From Bradyrhizobium sp. CCBAU 051011 (GTDB taxonomy: Bacteria > Pseudomonadota > Alphaproteobacteria > Rhizobiales > Xanthobacteraceae): DNA of 64,000 nucleotides. This document shows positions 8,466-16,488 of the stretch, one piece after another; positions within the stretch are counted from its first letter, which is position 1; each line of letters begins with the position of its first letter. The stretch is from contig NZ_CP022222.1 of the NCBI RefSeq assembly GCF_009930815.1, forward strand, positions 7,730,501 to 7,794,500, in the 5' to 3' direction. The notes beneath the pieces were generated by a model. That model was not told the DNA's origin. It ran no database searches and saw nothing but the letters and a program-made list of their open reading frames with translations. A program made the position numbers and the translations under genes.

Positions 8466-9330
8466 TCACGCGGCCGCGGCGGACCGCTTCCGCGCCGGGA
8501 TCGTCATCGCGGCGACGCCGACGACGACACAGGCAAGCCCGATCCAAACCGTCGAGCTCAACTGCTCGCCGAGGAAGATCACGCCCACCGCGACACCGAT
8601 CGGCACCCGCAGATAGGCCTGCGCGGTGGTGCCGACCGAGCCCAGGGTGCGGATCAGGCGGAAATAGATCACGAAGGCGAGCGCCGTCGAAAACACCGCG
8701 AGCGCGACCAGCGCCAGTATCGAGCTGATCGACGGCTGCAGCGTCCAGCGAGCCCGCCGCAGGCACAATCGGGTCGAGACCATTGAAGCCGCGGCCGAGG
8801 ATCGCCGCGCCCGTGTAGCAGACGGCGGCCAGCACCATCACGATCTGGGCTGTCAGTTCCTGACCGAAGCCGGACAGCGCCTGCACGCCGACAATCAGGC
8901 AGATGCCGGCCATCCCGGCGACGACGCCAAACAGCTTCCGGGACGTCACGGCCTCATGGCGCGTGATGGCGAGCGTCAGGAAAAACGTGAATATCGGCGC
9001 AGTGGAATTGAGGATGGTTGCCACCCCCGCGTCCAACGCCTGCGCGCCCCAAGCGACCATGATCCACGGGATGACGCTGTTGAGGCAGGCCTGAAACAGG
9101 AAGCGTCGCCAGGTCGCGGCATCAACCGGCATGCTCACGCCGCGCCAGCGCATGATCGCCAGCAGCAGCAATCCGGCAATCAGCGTGCGGCACGCGATCA
9201 GGGTGATCGGCGGAATCGTCGCCACGCCGATCCGGATGAAGGTGTACGAGGCACCCCACAGCGTCGCCAACGTCAGCAGCAGCGCCAGTTCGGTCGTCAT
9301 GCCCGCAGGTCGCGGATGTACTTCTGCCAT
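8466..9330 (-). pseudogene. EamA/DMT-family transporter broken by an internal deletion
   Basis: The first about 193 codons read as a normal EamA permease (WGASYTFIRIGVATIPP and later helices through AAILGRGFNGLDPIVPAAGS). At about 8746-8756 the frame changes: the continuation WTLQPSISSILALVALAVF and the last EamA helices (TALAFVIYFRLIRTLGSVG) lie in another frame. Comparing with the usual length between these motifs, some 15-18 residues are missing at the junction, so this looks like a deletion that is not a multiple of three. Function is probably lost. Confidence 0.8.
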
Positions 9331-9414
9331 GCTTCGCCGGCCCATTATGATTGCCTTCGAAGCAGAATCTACCGCGCTTGCATACAGAGATACTTCGTTA
9401 CCCGTCGAACTGTG

Positions 9415-10215
9415 CTATCCGACCGAGCCGACCTCGAACACCTCGCCGTCATAGCCGGCTTCGAGGGGAATCCGAAGCTGGCGGCCGCCATTATTCCTGG
9501 TCATCACCGGCGTCACGGTGACGACGGATTTGCCCCTGGAGTCGTCGAGCGCGGCCTGCACGCTGGCTTGCTTGCCGAGCTTGATCAGGTTGCGCGTGGT
9601 CGGGAACGGCAGCTTGAAACGTCCGCTCTCCCCGCCCTCCAGCGCCTCGCGCGGCGAGACCCAGATCGAGTCGGTGGATTCCTTGCCGTCATGGGCGCCG
9701 ACCTGTTCGGGCGGCGCGGCGGCGAGGAAGAACCAGGTGTCGAACCGTTTTGGCATGCCCTCCGGCGTAATCCAGTGCGCGTACGGCATCAGTTCGTCGA
9801 GCGCCAGCACCATGCCGTTGTCGCTGAGCACCTTCAGGAAGCTGATCTTGCTGTCGCAGAGGTCGGCGCGATGCGCCGCCTCGATTTCGCTGGCGCGCTT
9901 GGCGTCGACCAGCGTCCTGGAACCTTTTGGCCGCGTCAGCAGGATGCCGCTCTCCTCAAAAGTTTCGCGGATCGCGGCGATGCGGAAGCTCAGCGTGGCA
10001 TCGTCGAGCCCCTCGCCGCCCGAATAGAGTTCGGGCCGCGCGATGATCTCCTTATCGCCCTTGTCGACGCTGCCGCCGGGAAACACCAGCGCGCCGGAAT
10101 TGAAGTCGATCTCATAATGGCGGACCATCATGAAGACCTCGATCTCCCTGGCGTCAGCGCTGTCGCGCAGCAGCAGGATGGTGGATGCAGGACGCGGGGC
10201 GACGCCTTCGGCCAT
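9415..10215 (-). CDS. NUDIX hydrolase
   Basis: 266 residues. The Nudix box is present in the split form typical of NUDT8/NUDT19-like proteins: GGSVDKGD near 47-54, then an insertion, then RETFEESG at 83-90, whose Glu residues bind the metal. Relatives hydrolyse CoA or other nucleoside-diphosphate compounds. It lies four bases downstream of the DapA-like gene in a CoA-linked catabolic cluster, which fits CoA-derivative housecleaning; that link is an inference. Confidence 0.86.
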   Translation of the reverse strand: MAEGVAPRPASTILLLRDSADAREIEVFMMVRHYEIDFNSGALVFPGGSVDKGDKEIIARPELYSGGEGLDDATLSFRIAAIRETFEESGILLTRPKGSRTLVDAKRASEIEAAHRADLCDSKISFLKVLSDNGMVLALDELMPYAHWITPEGMPKRFDTWFFLAAAPPEQVGAHDGKESTDSIWVSPREALEGGESGRFKLPFPTTRNLIKLGKQASVQAALDDSRGKSVVTVTPVMTRNNGGRQLRIPLEAGYDGEVFEVGSVG

Positions 10216-10219
10216 GTGA

Positions 10220-11176
10220 CTAGCCCGCCGCGCTGGATTGCGGTTGCAGGTTGGCGCGGCGATCGACGCGCGCGACCCGCGACAACAGATAATCGACCTC
10301 GGCCTTTGCGGTCGCCGTGATCGTCGCCCCGGGCTTGCGCTGGGCGCTGGACGAAATGATGCCGCGCTTCTGCAGCACGTATTTGCGTACCGACAGGCCG
10401 GCGCCGGGCTGCTGCTCGTAGCGGATCAGCGGCAGATGCGCGTCGAACAGGTCGTGCGCAGCATCGCGCTTGCCGGCCTTCGACAGCTTGACGACGTCGA
10501 TCAACAATTCGGGGAAAGCGTAACCGGTCATGGCGCCATCGGCGCCGCGCTCCATTTCGAAATCGAGGAACAGCCCGCCATTGCCGACCAGGATCGACAG
10601 CGGCCGCAGCGAGCCGTCCTTCTGGAAATTGCGCAGCGTGGTGATTTTCTCCAGGCCCGGCCAGTCCTCGTGTTTGAGCATCACGCAGGACGGCGAATCC
10701 ATCACGATCTTGCGGATCACGGCGGGCGTGAAGATCACGTTGAGCGTCAGCGGATAGTCCTGCAGCACCCAGGGAATCTCGTCGCCGATCGCTTCCTGCG
10801 CCTGCTTGAAATAGCCCGTGATCTGGTCGTCGGTGCGCAAATGCGGCGGCGGCGCGATCATGACGCCGGCGGCGCCGGCATCCATCGACGCCTTGGCCAG
10901 CGAGCGCATCGAGGCAAAGCCCGGCGCCGAGACGCCGACGATGATCTGCATGTTCTTGGCGCGCTTGACGAAGCGAACCGCCACCTGCTCGGCTTCGGCC
11001 GCATCGAGCTTGGGCGCCTCGCCGAGAATGCCGAGCACGGTGACGCCGTCACAGCCGACTTCGGCGTAGAAGTCGGTCAGGCGATCGATGGATTTTTCGT
11101 CGATGCGGCCGTCATCGTGGAACGGGGTCGGCGCAATTGCGAAGGTGCCGGCGGCCTGGGCGGTGAGTTTGGTCAT
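10220..11176 (-). CDS. Dihydrodipicolinate synthase/N-acetylneuraminate lyase family protein
   Basis: 318 residues with the DapA-type TIM barrel. The Schiff-base lysine is probably Lys168 (SCVMLKHED) and the catalytic tyrosine Tyr141 (LQDYPLTLN). GILGEAP at 49-55 corresponds to the substrate-binding GTTGE region but lacks the two Thr of true DapA, so the enzyme is probably a lyase or aldolase acting on another 2-oxo acid. The ATG at 11176 is chosen because the longer upstream frame runs through a palindromic repeat. It is part of the minus-strand cluster. Confidence 0.86.
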   Translation of the reverse strand: MTKLTAQAAGTFAIAPTPFHDDGRIDEKSIDRLTDFYAEVGCDGVTVLGILGEAPKLDAAEAEQVAVRFVKRAKNMQIIVGVSAPGFASMRSLAKASMDAGAAGVMIAPPPHLRTDDQITGYFKQAQEAIGDEIPWVLQDYPLTLNVIFTPAVIRKIVMDSPSCVMLKHEDWPGLEKITTLRNFQKDGSLRPLSILVGNGGLFLDFEMERGADGAMTGYAFPELLIDVVKLSKAGKRDAAHDLFDAHLPLIRYEQQPGAGLSVRKYVLQKRGIISSSAQRKPGATITATAKAEVDYLLSRVARVDRRANLQPQSSAAG

Positions 11177-11198
11177 TCGTGCGTCTATCCTCTTTCGT

Positions 11199-11290
11199 CG
11201 TTCCGGGGGCGCGCGCCAGCGCGAAACCGGAACCCTTTCGCCCGTGGTAGCATGGATTCCGGGCCCACGCCTCGCGAGCCCCGGAATGAC
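11199..11290. repeat. Intergenic palindromic repeat (TTCCGGGG type)
   Basis: The gap between the SDR and DapA-like genes carries CGTTCCGGGGGCGCGCGCC at one side and GCGAGCCCCGGAATGACA at the other, imperfect inverted copies able to fold over an inner GGATTCCGGG. It is one of several palindrome families in the window, located within an operon-like gap. Confidence 0.6.
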
Positions 11291-11292
11291 AG

Positions 11293-12174
11293 CTATTTGA
11301 ATCGCCGCGCCGACTTCTTGATATCTTCCTCGGAGAAGAAGATTTCCTTGGCGTGGGTCACGATATCCTCGGCCTTCCACCCCGTAAACGGCGGCGTCCA
11401 GCCTTCCATTTCCATCATCCGCATCTCGCGGACCCCACGGGGGCCGGAAACGCCAAGCACCTTGCCGGTCTGGTCGCCCGACAAGTCGCTGACCATGTAA
11501 AGCACGGCCGGCGCGATGCCATCAGGGCCGAGCGCGGCGCCCGGGTTCTCCTTATAGCGCGGCAGATCAGCGGTCATGCGGGTCAGCGCGCCCGGAGACA
11601 GCGTCCAGACCCGGATGTTGTACTTGCGGCCTTCAATGGCCAGCACATTCGACAGTCCCCAGATACCGCCCTTGGCGGCGCCGTAGTTGCTCTGGCCGAA
11701 ATTGCCGATCAGGCCCGAGGTCGAGGATGTGTTGACGATGACGCCGCCGCCGTTCTCGCGCATCCATTTGAACACCGGCTGGGTGCAGCAGAAGGTGCCC
11801 TTGAGGTGCACCTTGATCACCTTGTCCCAATTGGCCTCCTTGGCCTTGGCGAAGGTCTCGTCGAGCAGGATGCCGGCGTTGTTGACCAGAATATCGGCGC
11901 GGCCGAAATTCTTGATGGCGTCGTCGAACACCGACTGCCCGCCGGCCATGGTCGAGATGTCGGAACCGTTGGCGACGGCGCGGCCGCCCTCGGCCTTGAT
12001 CGCATCCACGACCTGCTGGGCCATCGACTTGTCGGAGCCGGAACCATCGCGGGGACCGCCGAGGTCGTTGACCACGACCGCCGCGCCCTCGCGCGCGAAC
12101 AGCTTTGCGTAGGCTTCACCGAGCCCGCCGCCCGCGCCGGTGATGATGGCTACCTTGCCGTCGAGTAATCCCAT
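11293..12174 (-). CDS. SDR family oxidoreductase, MFE-type 3-hydroxyacyl-CoA dehydrogenase-like
   Basis: 293 residues. The NAD-binding motif TGAGGGLGEA starts at 12, NNAG is at 98-101, and the catalytic Tyr164 and Lys168 occur in SNYGAAKGG after the Ser-rich NTSSTSG. The NDLGGPRDGSG stretch after the second strand is typical of the dehydrogenase domain of peroxisomal multifunctional enzyme type 2 and of bacterial steroid/acyl-CoA relatives. With the neighbouring MaoC hydratase it could perform hydration and dehydrogenation of an enoyl-CoA; the true substrate is unknown. Confidence 0.9.
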   Translation of the reverse strand: MGLLDGKVAIITGAGGGLGEAYAKLFAREGAAVVVNDLGGPRDGSGSDKSMAQQVVDAIKAEGGRAVANGSDISTMAGGQSVFDDAIKNFGRADILVNNAGILLDETFAKAKEANWDKVIKVHLKGTFCCTQPVFKWMRENGGGVIVNTSSTSGLIGNFGQSNYGAAKGGIWGLSNVLAIEGRKYNIRVWTLSPGALTRMTADLPRYKENPGAALGPDGIAPAVLYMVSDLSGDQTGKVLGVSGPRGVREMRMMEMEGWTPPFTGWKAEDIVTHAKEIFFSEEDIKKSARRFK

Positions 12175-12204
12175 GGTGTTTTTCTCCCGTTTTTCTTTCT
12201 TGCT

Positions 12205-12365
12205 TACCTCGCCCCGCTTGCGGGGAGAGGTCGGATCGTCTCGGCGATGCGAAGCATCGTCCGGTGCGATCCGGGTGAGGGGATACAGGTTTATCCAGCG
12301 ACACCAGACTCGCGGATAGGCCCCTCACCCCGACCCTCTCCCCGCGAAGAGCGGGGAGGGAGAAC
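12205..12365. repeat. Intergenic palindromic repeat (CTCTCCCCGC type)
   Basis: The gap between the MaoC and SDR genes holds CCTCGCCCCGCTTGCGGGGA and later CCTCTCCCCGCGAAGAGCGGGGAGGG, each a hairpin, in a mosaic of inverted copies with GGTGAGGGG/CCCCTCACC. It is the same style as the element at 13294-13516 but not identical. Confidence 0.65.
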
Positions 12366-12381
12366 ACTGCCCTCGCCGCTT

Positions 12382-13242
12382 CTAACCCAGCACCGTCTTG
12401 CCGCTCTTGATCACGGTGACGCCCCTCGCCTTCACTTTCGCTTCGAACGAGACGACGTTGCCGTCCTTCCACAATTCCATCGTCACGGTCTCGCCGGGAT
12501 AGACCGGCGAGGAAAACCGCGCCGCGTGCTGCTTGAAGGCGGACGGGTCGTAATCGGCATAGGTCTGCAGCACGCCGCGGCAGGTGATGCCGTAGGTGCA
12601 CATGCCGTGCAGGATCGGTCGCGGAAAACCGGCCTTCTTGGCGAACTCGGGATCGCTGTGCAGCGGATTGCGGTCGCCGCACAGGCGGTAGACCAGCGCC
12701 TGGTCCGGCCGCGTCGTGATGTCGACGACCTGGTCGGGGGCGCGGTTCGGCACCTGGTGCGGTTCGGGCTGGCCTTCGGACGGGCCGCCAAAGCCACCGT
12801 CGCCGCGCGCGAAGCGCGAAGCCACCAGCGTCGCCAGCTTCTCGCCGTTCTCATCCTTCAGCACGGTCTGGTGCCGGATGACGGCGCCCTTGTCCTTGCC
12901 CTTGTCGAAGACGTCGAGCACAGTCGAGTCGGCCGTGATCTTGGCGGCGCTCGGCAGCGGCTTGTGGAAGGTGATGTCGCGCTCGCCATCGACCACCATG
13001 ACGCGGTTGAGGTTCATCTCGCCGGGGTTCGAGCCCCAGGCTGCCACCGAGGCGAAAGTCGGCACGACCTTCAGGGGACGCGGGGTGAAGGTGCCTTCGT
13101 TGACATAGGCGAGCTCCTTCTCGTCCATGGGATCAGCGCCCATCCCGATGCCGTAGGCGTAGAGCATCACGTCACGGTCGGTATAGGCGTATTTCTGGCC
13201 GAGATTTTTCAGGGCCATGAGCTGTTCGTAGTTGATCGGCAT
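12382..13242 (-). CDS. MaoC family (R)-specific enoyl-CoA hydratase-2
   Basis: 286 residues made of two hot-dog modules. The catalytic hydratase-2 signature YRLCGDRNPLHSDP gives Asp190, Asn192 and His195. The N-terminal module is degenerate, as usual in double hot-dog enzymes. The ATG at 13242 follows GGGAGAGGA by a few bases. It probably adds water to a 2-enoyl-CoA made by another enzyme, supplying the SDR downstream. A palindromic repeat separates it from each neighbour. Confidence 0.92.
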   Translation of the reverse strand: MPINYEQLMALKNLGQKYAYTDRDVMLYAYGIGMGADPMDEKELAYVNEGTFTPRPLKVVPTFASVAAWGSNPGEMNLNRVMVVDGERDITFHKPLPSAAKITADSTVLDVFDKGKDKGAVIRHQTVLKDENGEKLATLVASRFARGDGGFGGPSEGQPEPHQVPNRAPDQVVDITTRPDQALVYRLCGDRNPLHSDPEFAKKAGFPRPILHGMCTYGITCRGVLQTYADYDPSAFKQHAARFSSPVYPGETVTMELWKDGNVVSFEAKVKARGVTVIKSGKTVLG

Positions 13243-13293
13243 TTCGGTCGTCCTCTCCCGAACCTTTTTCTCTTCGGCGGTGCCCGTTGCTGC

Positions 13294-13516
13294 GCCCTCT
13301 CCCCTTGTGGGAGAGGGCATCGCTGGCAGCAGCCACAAACTCTCTTGGGTGAGGGGTTGGCTCCACGGACACATCTGTCTCGTGGATAGAACCCCTCATC
13401 CGGCGCTTCGCGCCACCTTCTCCCACAAGGGGAGAAGGGAAGATGGACCGGCAGCCTGGCTGCCACCTTCTCCCACATCCGCCTTCGCCTAGGCTTCGGC
13501 GGAATGAGGGGAGAAG
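13294..13516. repeat. Intergenic palindromic repeat mosaic (CTCTCCCCTTGTGGGAGAG type)
   Basis: Between the DUF35 and MaoC genes lie several inverted copies: CCCTCTCCCCTTGTGGGAGA at 13295, CCACCTTCTCCCACAAGGGG near 13412-13431, and a variant ending GGGGAGAAGG near 13510. The arms pair with each other. Such mosaics are frequent in Bradyrhizobium-type intergenic DNA. Confidence 0.7.
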
Positions 13517-13525
13517 GAAGGAAGA

Positions 13526-13915
13526 CTAGGCCGCGGTGAAGAACGGCAGTGGGGCGCCGTCGGTTGGTTTCCACACCAGCTTGACCTTCTGGCCGATCTT
13601 GATCTTCTCCAGATCGCAATCGACGATGTTGGTCTGCAGCGACGGGCCTTCCTTCAGCGTGACATAGGCGATCGCATAGGGACCGGTCGGCGATTTGCGC
13701 ATCAGGCTGTAGGTGTAGACCGTCGCCTCGCCGGAAGCTTCCTCCCACTCCGTCTTGTCGGAGAAGCAGAACGGGCAGATCGAGCGCGGGAAATAATGCC
13801 GCTCGCCGCAGGCGGTGCAGCGCTTGATCAGGAACTTGCCGGCCTTGGCCGCTTCCCAGAACGGCGCGGTCTCGGGATTGGTCACCGGCGTCGGATATTT
13901 CTTGGCTTCAGCCAT
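13526..13915 (-). CDS. Zn-ribbon/OB-fold (DUF35) partner protein of thiolase
   Basis: 129 residues. The N-terminal rubredoxin-like zinc ribbon has Cys33, Cys36, Cys47 and Cys50 (CTACG and CPFC); the C-terminal OB-fold runs from about 60. The start codon overlaps the stop codon of the upstream thiolase-like gene by one base (TGATG), a sign of translational coupling. DUF35 proteins form complexes with SCP2-type thiolases and Ltp2-like aldolases, and are needed for activity in the characterised cases. Confidence 0.9.
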   Translation of the reverse strand: MAEAKKYPTPVTNPETAPFWEAAKAGKFLIKRCTACGERHYFPRSICPFCFSDKTEWEEASGEATVYTYSLMRKSPTGPYAIAYVTLKEGPSLQTNIVDCDLEKIKIGQKVKLVWKPTDGAPLPFFTAA

Positions 13916-15063
13916 CACACGCGCTCCAGAATGCAGGTTGAGGCGGCGTGACGCACGCCGAGAAGTCCGCCGGTACCGTGGGCGATCGCGAGGTCGCAAT
14001 TCGGCACCTGCACCTTCGGATGGGCTTCGCCGCGCAATTGCCGGACGGCCTCGAGGATTTTCGTCATGCCGCCGCGGTTGACCGGGTGGTTGCTGCAGAG
14101 GCCGCCGCCATCGGTGTTGAACGGCAGCTTGCCGACGCCGGAGATGAGATTACCGTCGGCGACGAACTTGCCGCCCTCGCCCTTCTTGCAGAAGCCGAGG
14201 TCTTCGAGCTGCATCAGCACCGTGATGGTAAAGCTGTCGTAGATCGAGGCGTATTTGATGTCCTTCGGCGTCACGCCCGCTTCCTCGAAGGCGCGCGGGC
14301 CGGACCAGACGCCGGCGGAATAAGTCAGGTCGAGATCCTTGCCACCGCGCGGTCCCTTCATGGCTTCGCCATGGCCGATCAGCCGCACCAGCGGCTTCTT
14401 CAGGCTTTTCGCGATTTCCGGCGTGGTCACGATAACAGCGCCGCCGCCATCGGTGACGACGCAGCAATCCATCCGGTGCAGCGGGTCCGAGATCATCGGC
14501 GAGTTGATGACGTCCTCGACCGTGACGACATCCTTCAGCATCGCGTGCGGGTTGTACTGGGCATGATGCGAGGCCGCGACCTTGATCCAGGCAAGTTGCT
14601 CGCTGGTGGTGCCATAGTCGTGCATATGGCGCATGGCACACATGCCGTAGGCATTGTGGGTGGTGGCCCCGTACGCCGCCTCGAAGTCGGCTTCGGCGCC
14701 GGCGGCGCGCGGCGGCATCGGACCGGTGCGCGGCTTGCCGGCCAGCGTCACCAGCGCGATCGAGCATTTGCCGGCGGCGATCGCCTCGGCCGCGTGGCCG
14801 AGATGGATCAAATAGGAACAGCCGCCGGTCTCGGTGGAATCGACGTGGCGCACCTTGAGCCCGAGATAATCAACCATCGGCCAGGCGCCACCGGGGGCAT
14901 CGCCTGCACAGAAATACCCGTCGATATCGGCCTTGGTGAGCCCCGCATCCTCGATCGCGCCCTTGGCGACCTCGGCATGCAACTGCGCCGTTGATTTATC
15001 GGGTGCGTGCCGGGTGGGATGCTCGTAGATCCCGGCAATGTAGGCTTTGCCTTTGATGGTCAA
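13915..15063 (-). CDS. SCP2-type thiolase / lipid-transfer-like acyl-CoA acetyltransferase
   Basis: 382 residues. The nucleophile position appears intact (Cys82 in ETGGCSYL), and the C-terminal NTDGGGLCSNHP and AHGTGGLLG motifs replace the usual GHP and C-x-GxG of biosynthetic thiolases. This is the SCP-x/Ltp subfamily that works with DUF35 proteins. TTG at 15063 is chosen as start because GGAGA lies five bases before it and the family N-terminus IKGKAYIAGIYEHPT begins there. The reaction may be thiolytic or, as in Ltp2 systems, a retro-aldol cleavage. Confidence 0.88.
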   Translation of the reverse strand: MTIKGKAYIAGIYEHPTRHAPDKSTAQLHAEVAKGAIEDAGLTKADIDGYFCAGDAPGGAWPMVDYLGLKVRHVDSTETGGCSYLIHLGHAAEAIAAGKCSIALVTLAGKPRTGPMPPRAAGAEADFEAAYGATTHNAYGMCAMRHMHDYGTTSEQLAWIKVAASHHAQYNPHAMLKDVVTVEDVINSPMISDPLHRMDCCVVTDGGGAVIVTTPEIAKSLKKPLVRLIGHGEAMKGPRGGKDLDLTYSAGVWSGPRAFEEAGVTPKDIKYASIYDSFTITVLMQLEDLGFCKKGEGGKFVADGNLISGVGKLPFNTDGGGLCSNHPVNRGGMTKILEAVRQLRGEAHPKVQVPNCDLAIAHGTGGLLGVRHAASTCILERV

Positions 15064-15900
15064 ATCGTTCTCCGTTGGCGTTTCTTCTTCCTGAAAGTTT
15101 TTTCTGGCCTGTTGGACGGACCTTGGCAAGCGCGGAAATATTCCGCCGGGCGAGAGGGTAGCGACTAGACTCAAGTCGGGATGATTATCTGCAGAAATCG
15201 TATCAGGTCGGCGAGGCGGATATGCCAGCGCGTTCTCGCGGCGCGACGCGCCCGAGTTGTGCATGGTCACCTGCCCTCGTTGTGAGAGGGCGCAGGGAAG
15301 ACCGGGTGCGCGCTGCACCCGCGGTCTCGTGTGCAATGTGCATAAGGAAATGCGCACACGAGCATACAGGTCCAGCGGAGAGCATCCGGCCTTCCCTGCG
15401 CAATGGTTTGACGGCTTATGGCGCGCTCTCCCTGGAGACGAATTCCTCTTGCCTCCATCGCCGGCGGATTGAAGGGTTTGAAAACCCGGTCGGGTCTTGC
15501 AAAACCTCCGCCGGCTTAACGCCAGCCACGGGCGCCAGAACCACACGCTTTTGCCGTACGCGAAATGCGCCGCTCGTCCTGCGCTGAGATCGATCGCTCA
15601 CTGCCGTAAAGGCCGCCCTGCAATGCCTCGCGCGCGCGAGCGCTTTCGCGTCCATCGCTCCCCGCACTCCACGTATCGTGACGACGCGTACGCCCCTCTT
15701 CATGAGGCGGGATGGCGCGAACATGGAGCTGATTTGGGGGAAATGAGAAGCGATATATTTTCGCCGCGCGATCTGGATGACCCAAATCACGTTGAATCGG
15801 CTGGTGAAATTCGCTTATTCGCGCAAGCCGGTTTTGCGGTGGGTTGGGCCGTGCGGCAAGACCGGCGTCCGTTGATCGCCGACGGGCCAATTGGCAAGCG
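15064..15900. repeat. Gene-free stretch holding a structured, ORF-rich interspersed repeat
   Basis: No convincing gene lies in these 837 bases. From about 15250 to 15850 three overlapping plus-strand frames give peptides such as MRTRAYRSSGEHPAFPAQWF and DLDDPNHVESAGEIRLFAQA. From memory, such peptides are over-annotated in many Bradyrhizobium genomes, suggesting a repeated element. Arms at 15290-15309 and 15382-15401 are inverted (18 of 20 matching), with a nested hairpin CTCGTGTGC/GCACACGAG at 15326-15362. The outermost 180 bases (15064-15245) show nothing. Confidence 0.5.
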
Positions 15901-16245
15901 TCAGCCCGTATTCCTGACCGCATCGACCAGCATGGCGTAGAGCTGGCGCTTGGTGAATTCCTTCGGCTGCGTTGCCGCGGGCTTGGTCGCTACCGGCTTT
16001 CGCGGAGACATGACCTTGTCCGCCGGGCGGTCACAGGCCGCTGACAGCGCCGTCTTTCGTTTCGGTGCCGACACGATCATGGGGCTCGCGGTTGGCGGCT
16101 TGTGACCGCGCTTCTGGCCCATGCGCTTCAACTTGGCGCTCACGGCATTGCGGCTAAGGCCGAGCCGACTTGCGATCTGACCGGCACTGTGGCCGTCGGC
16201 CCAGAGTTTCTTGAGCAGTGCTACGTCGTTCGCATCCCAACCCAT
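15901..16245 (-). CDS. GcrA-family cell cycle regulator-like protein
   Basis: 114 residues. The N-terminal helix-turn-helix reads WDANDVALLKKLWADGHSAG followed by RLGLSRNAVSAKLKRMG, the GcrA pattern (W-T-x-E-x-V-x-x-L-K-x-L-W ... SRNAVIGKVHRLG). GcrA binds sigma-70 and methylated promoters in Caulobacter. This copy is shorter than typical GcrA (about 170 residues) and has a Lys/Pro-rich tail, so it may be a paralogue rather than the main GcrA. Confidence 0.82.
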   Translation of the reverse strand: MGWDANDVALLKKLWADGHSAGQIASRLGLSRNAVSAKLKRMGQKRGHKPPTASPMIVSAPKRKTALSAACDRPADKVMSPRKPVATKPAATQPKEFTKRQLYAMLVDAVRNTG

Positions 16246-16414
16246 GAGGATGATTATACATCGACTGCGAGCAACAGGCTAGTCGTTGCGCACGTTGCTT
16301 GAACGAGTAGATGGTCTTGTCGTTAACGCCGCATCGTTGAGAGGATGGCAAGCGACTAGCCCGCCGTAGTTCAACGAGCGAAGGCCCCCCACCGCCACGA
16401 GCGGAGTGTGAGAT

Positions 16415-16451
16415 GGTGGGCACGGCGCGTCGCGACCTTGCCCCACCCTAC
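16415..16451. repeat. Partial GTGGGCA-type palindrome
   Basis: GGTGGGCACGGCGCGTCGCG...TTGCCCCACCCTAC resembles the second arm of the GTAGGGTGGGCAAAGCG...CGTGCCCACC elements found complete at 33193-33277. The first arm is absent here. Confidence 0.55.
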
Positions 16452-16488
16452 GCGGCTCAACAAAGCCAACGGTGCGCGCGAACTAGCA

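Noticed and set aside
8956..11500. Long plus-strand frames opposite the EamA, Nudix and DapA-like genes
   Set aside because: Shadows of well-recognised minus-strand proteins; their peptides are Arg/His/Ala-rich with no family features.
12205..13516. CRISPR-like repeats
   Set aside because: The repeats are inverted, differ in length and have no regular spacers; no cas genes are present.
15290..15401. tRNA-like cloverleaf
   Set aside because: Nested hairpins exist but there is no acceptor end, no T-loop GTTCGA-type sequence and no anticodon arm of proper size.
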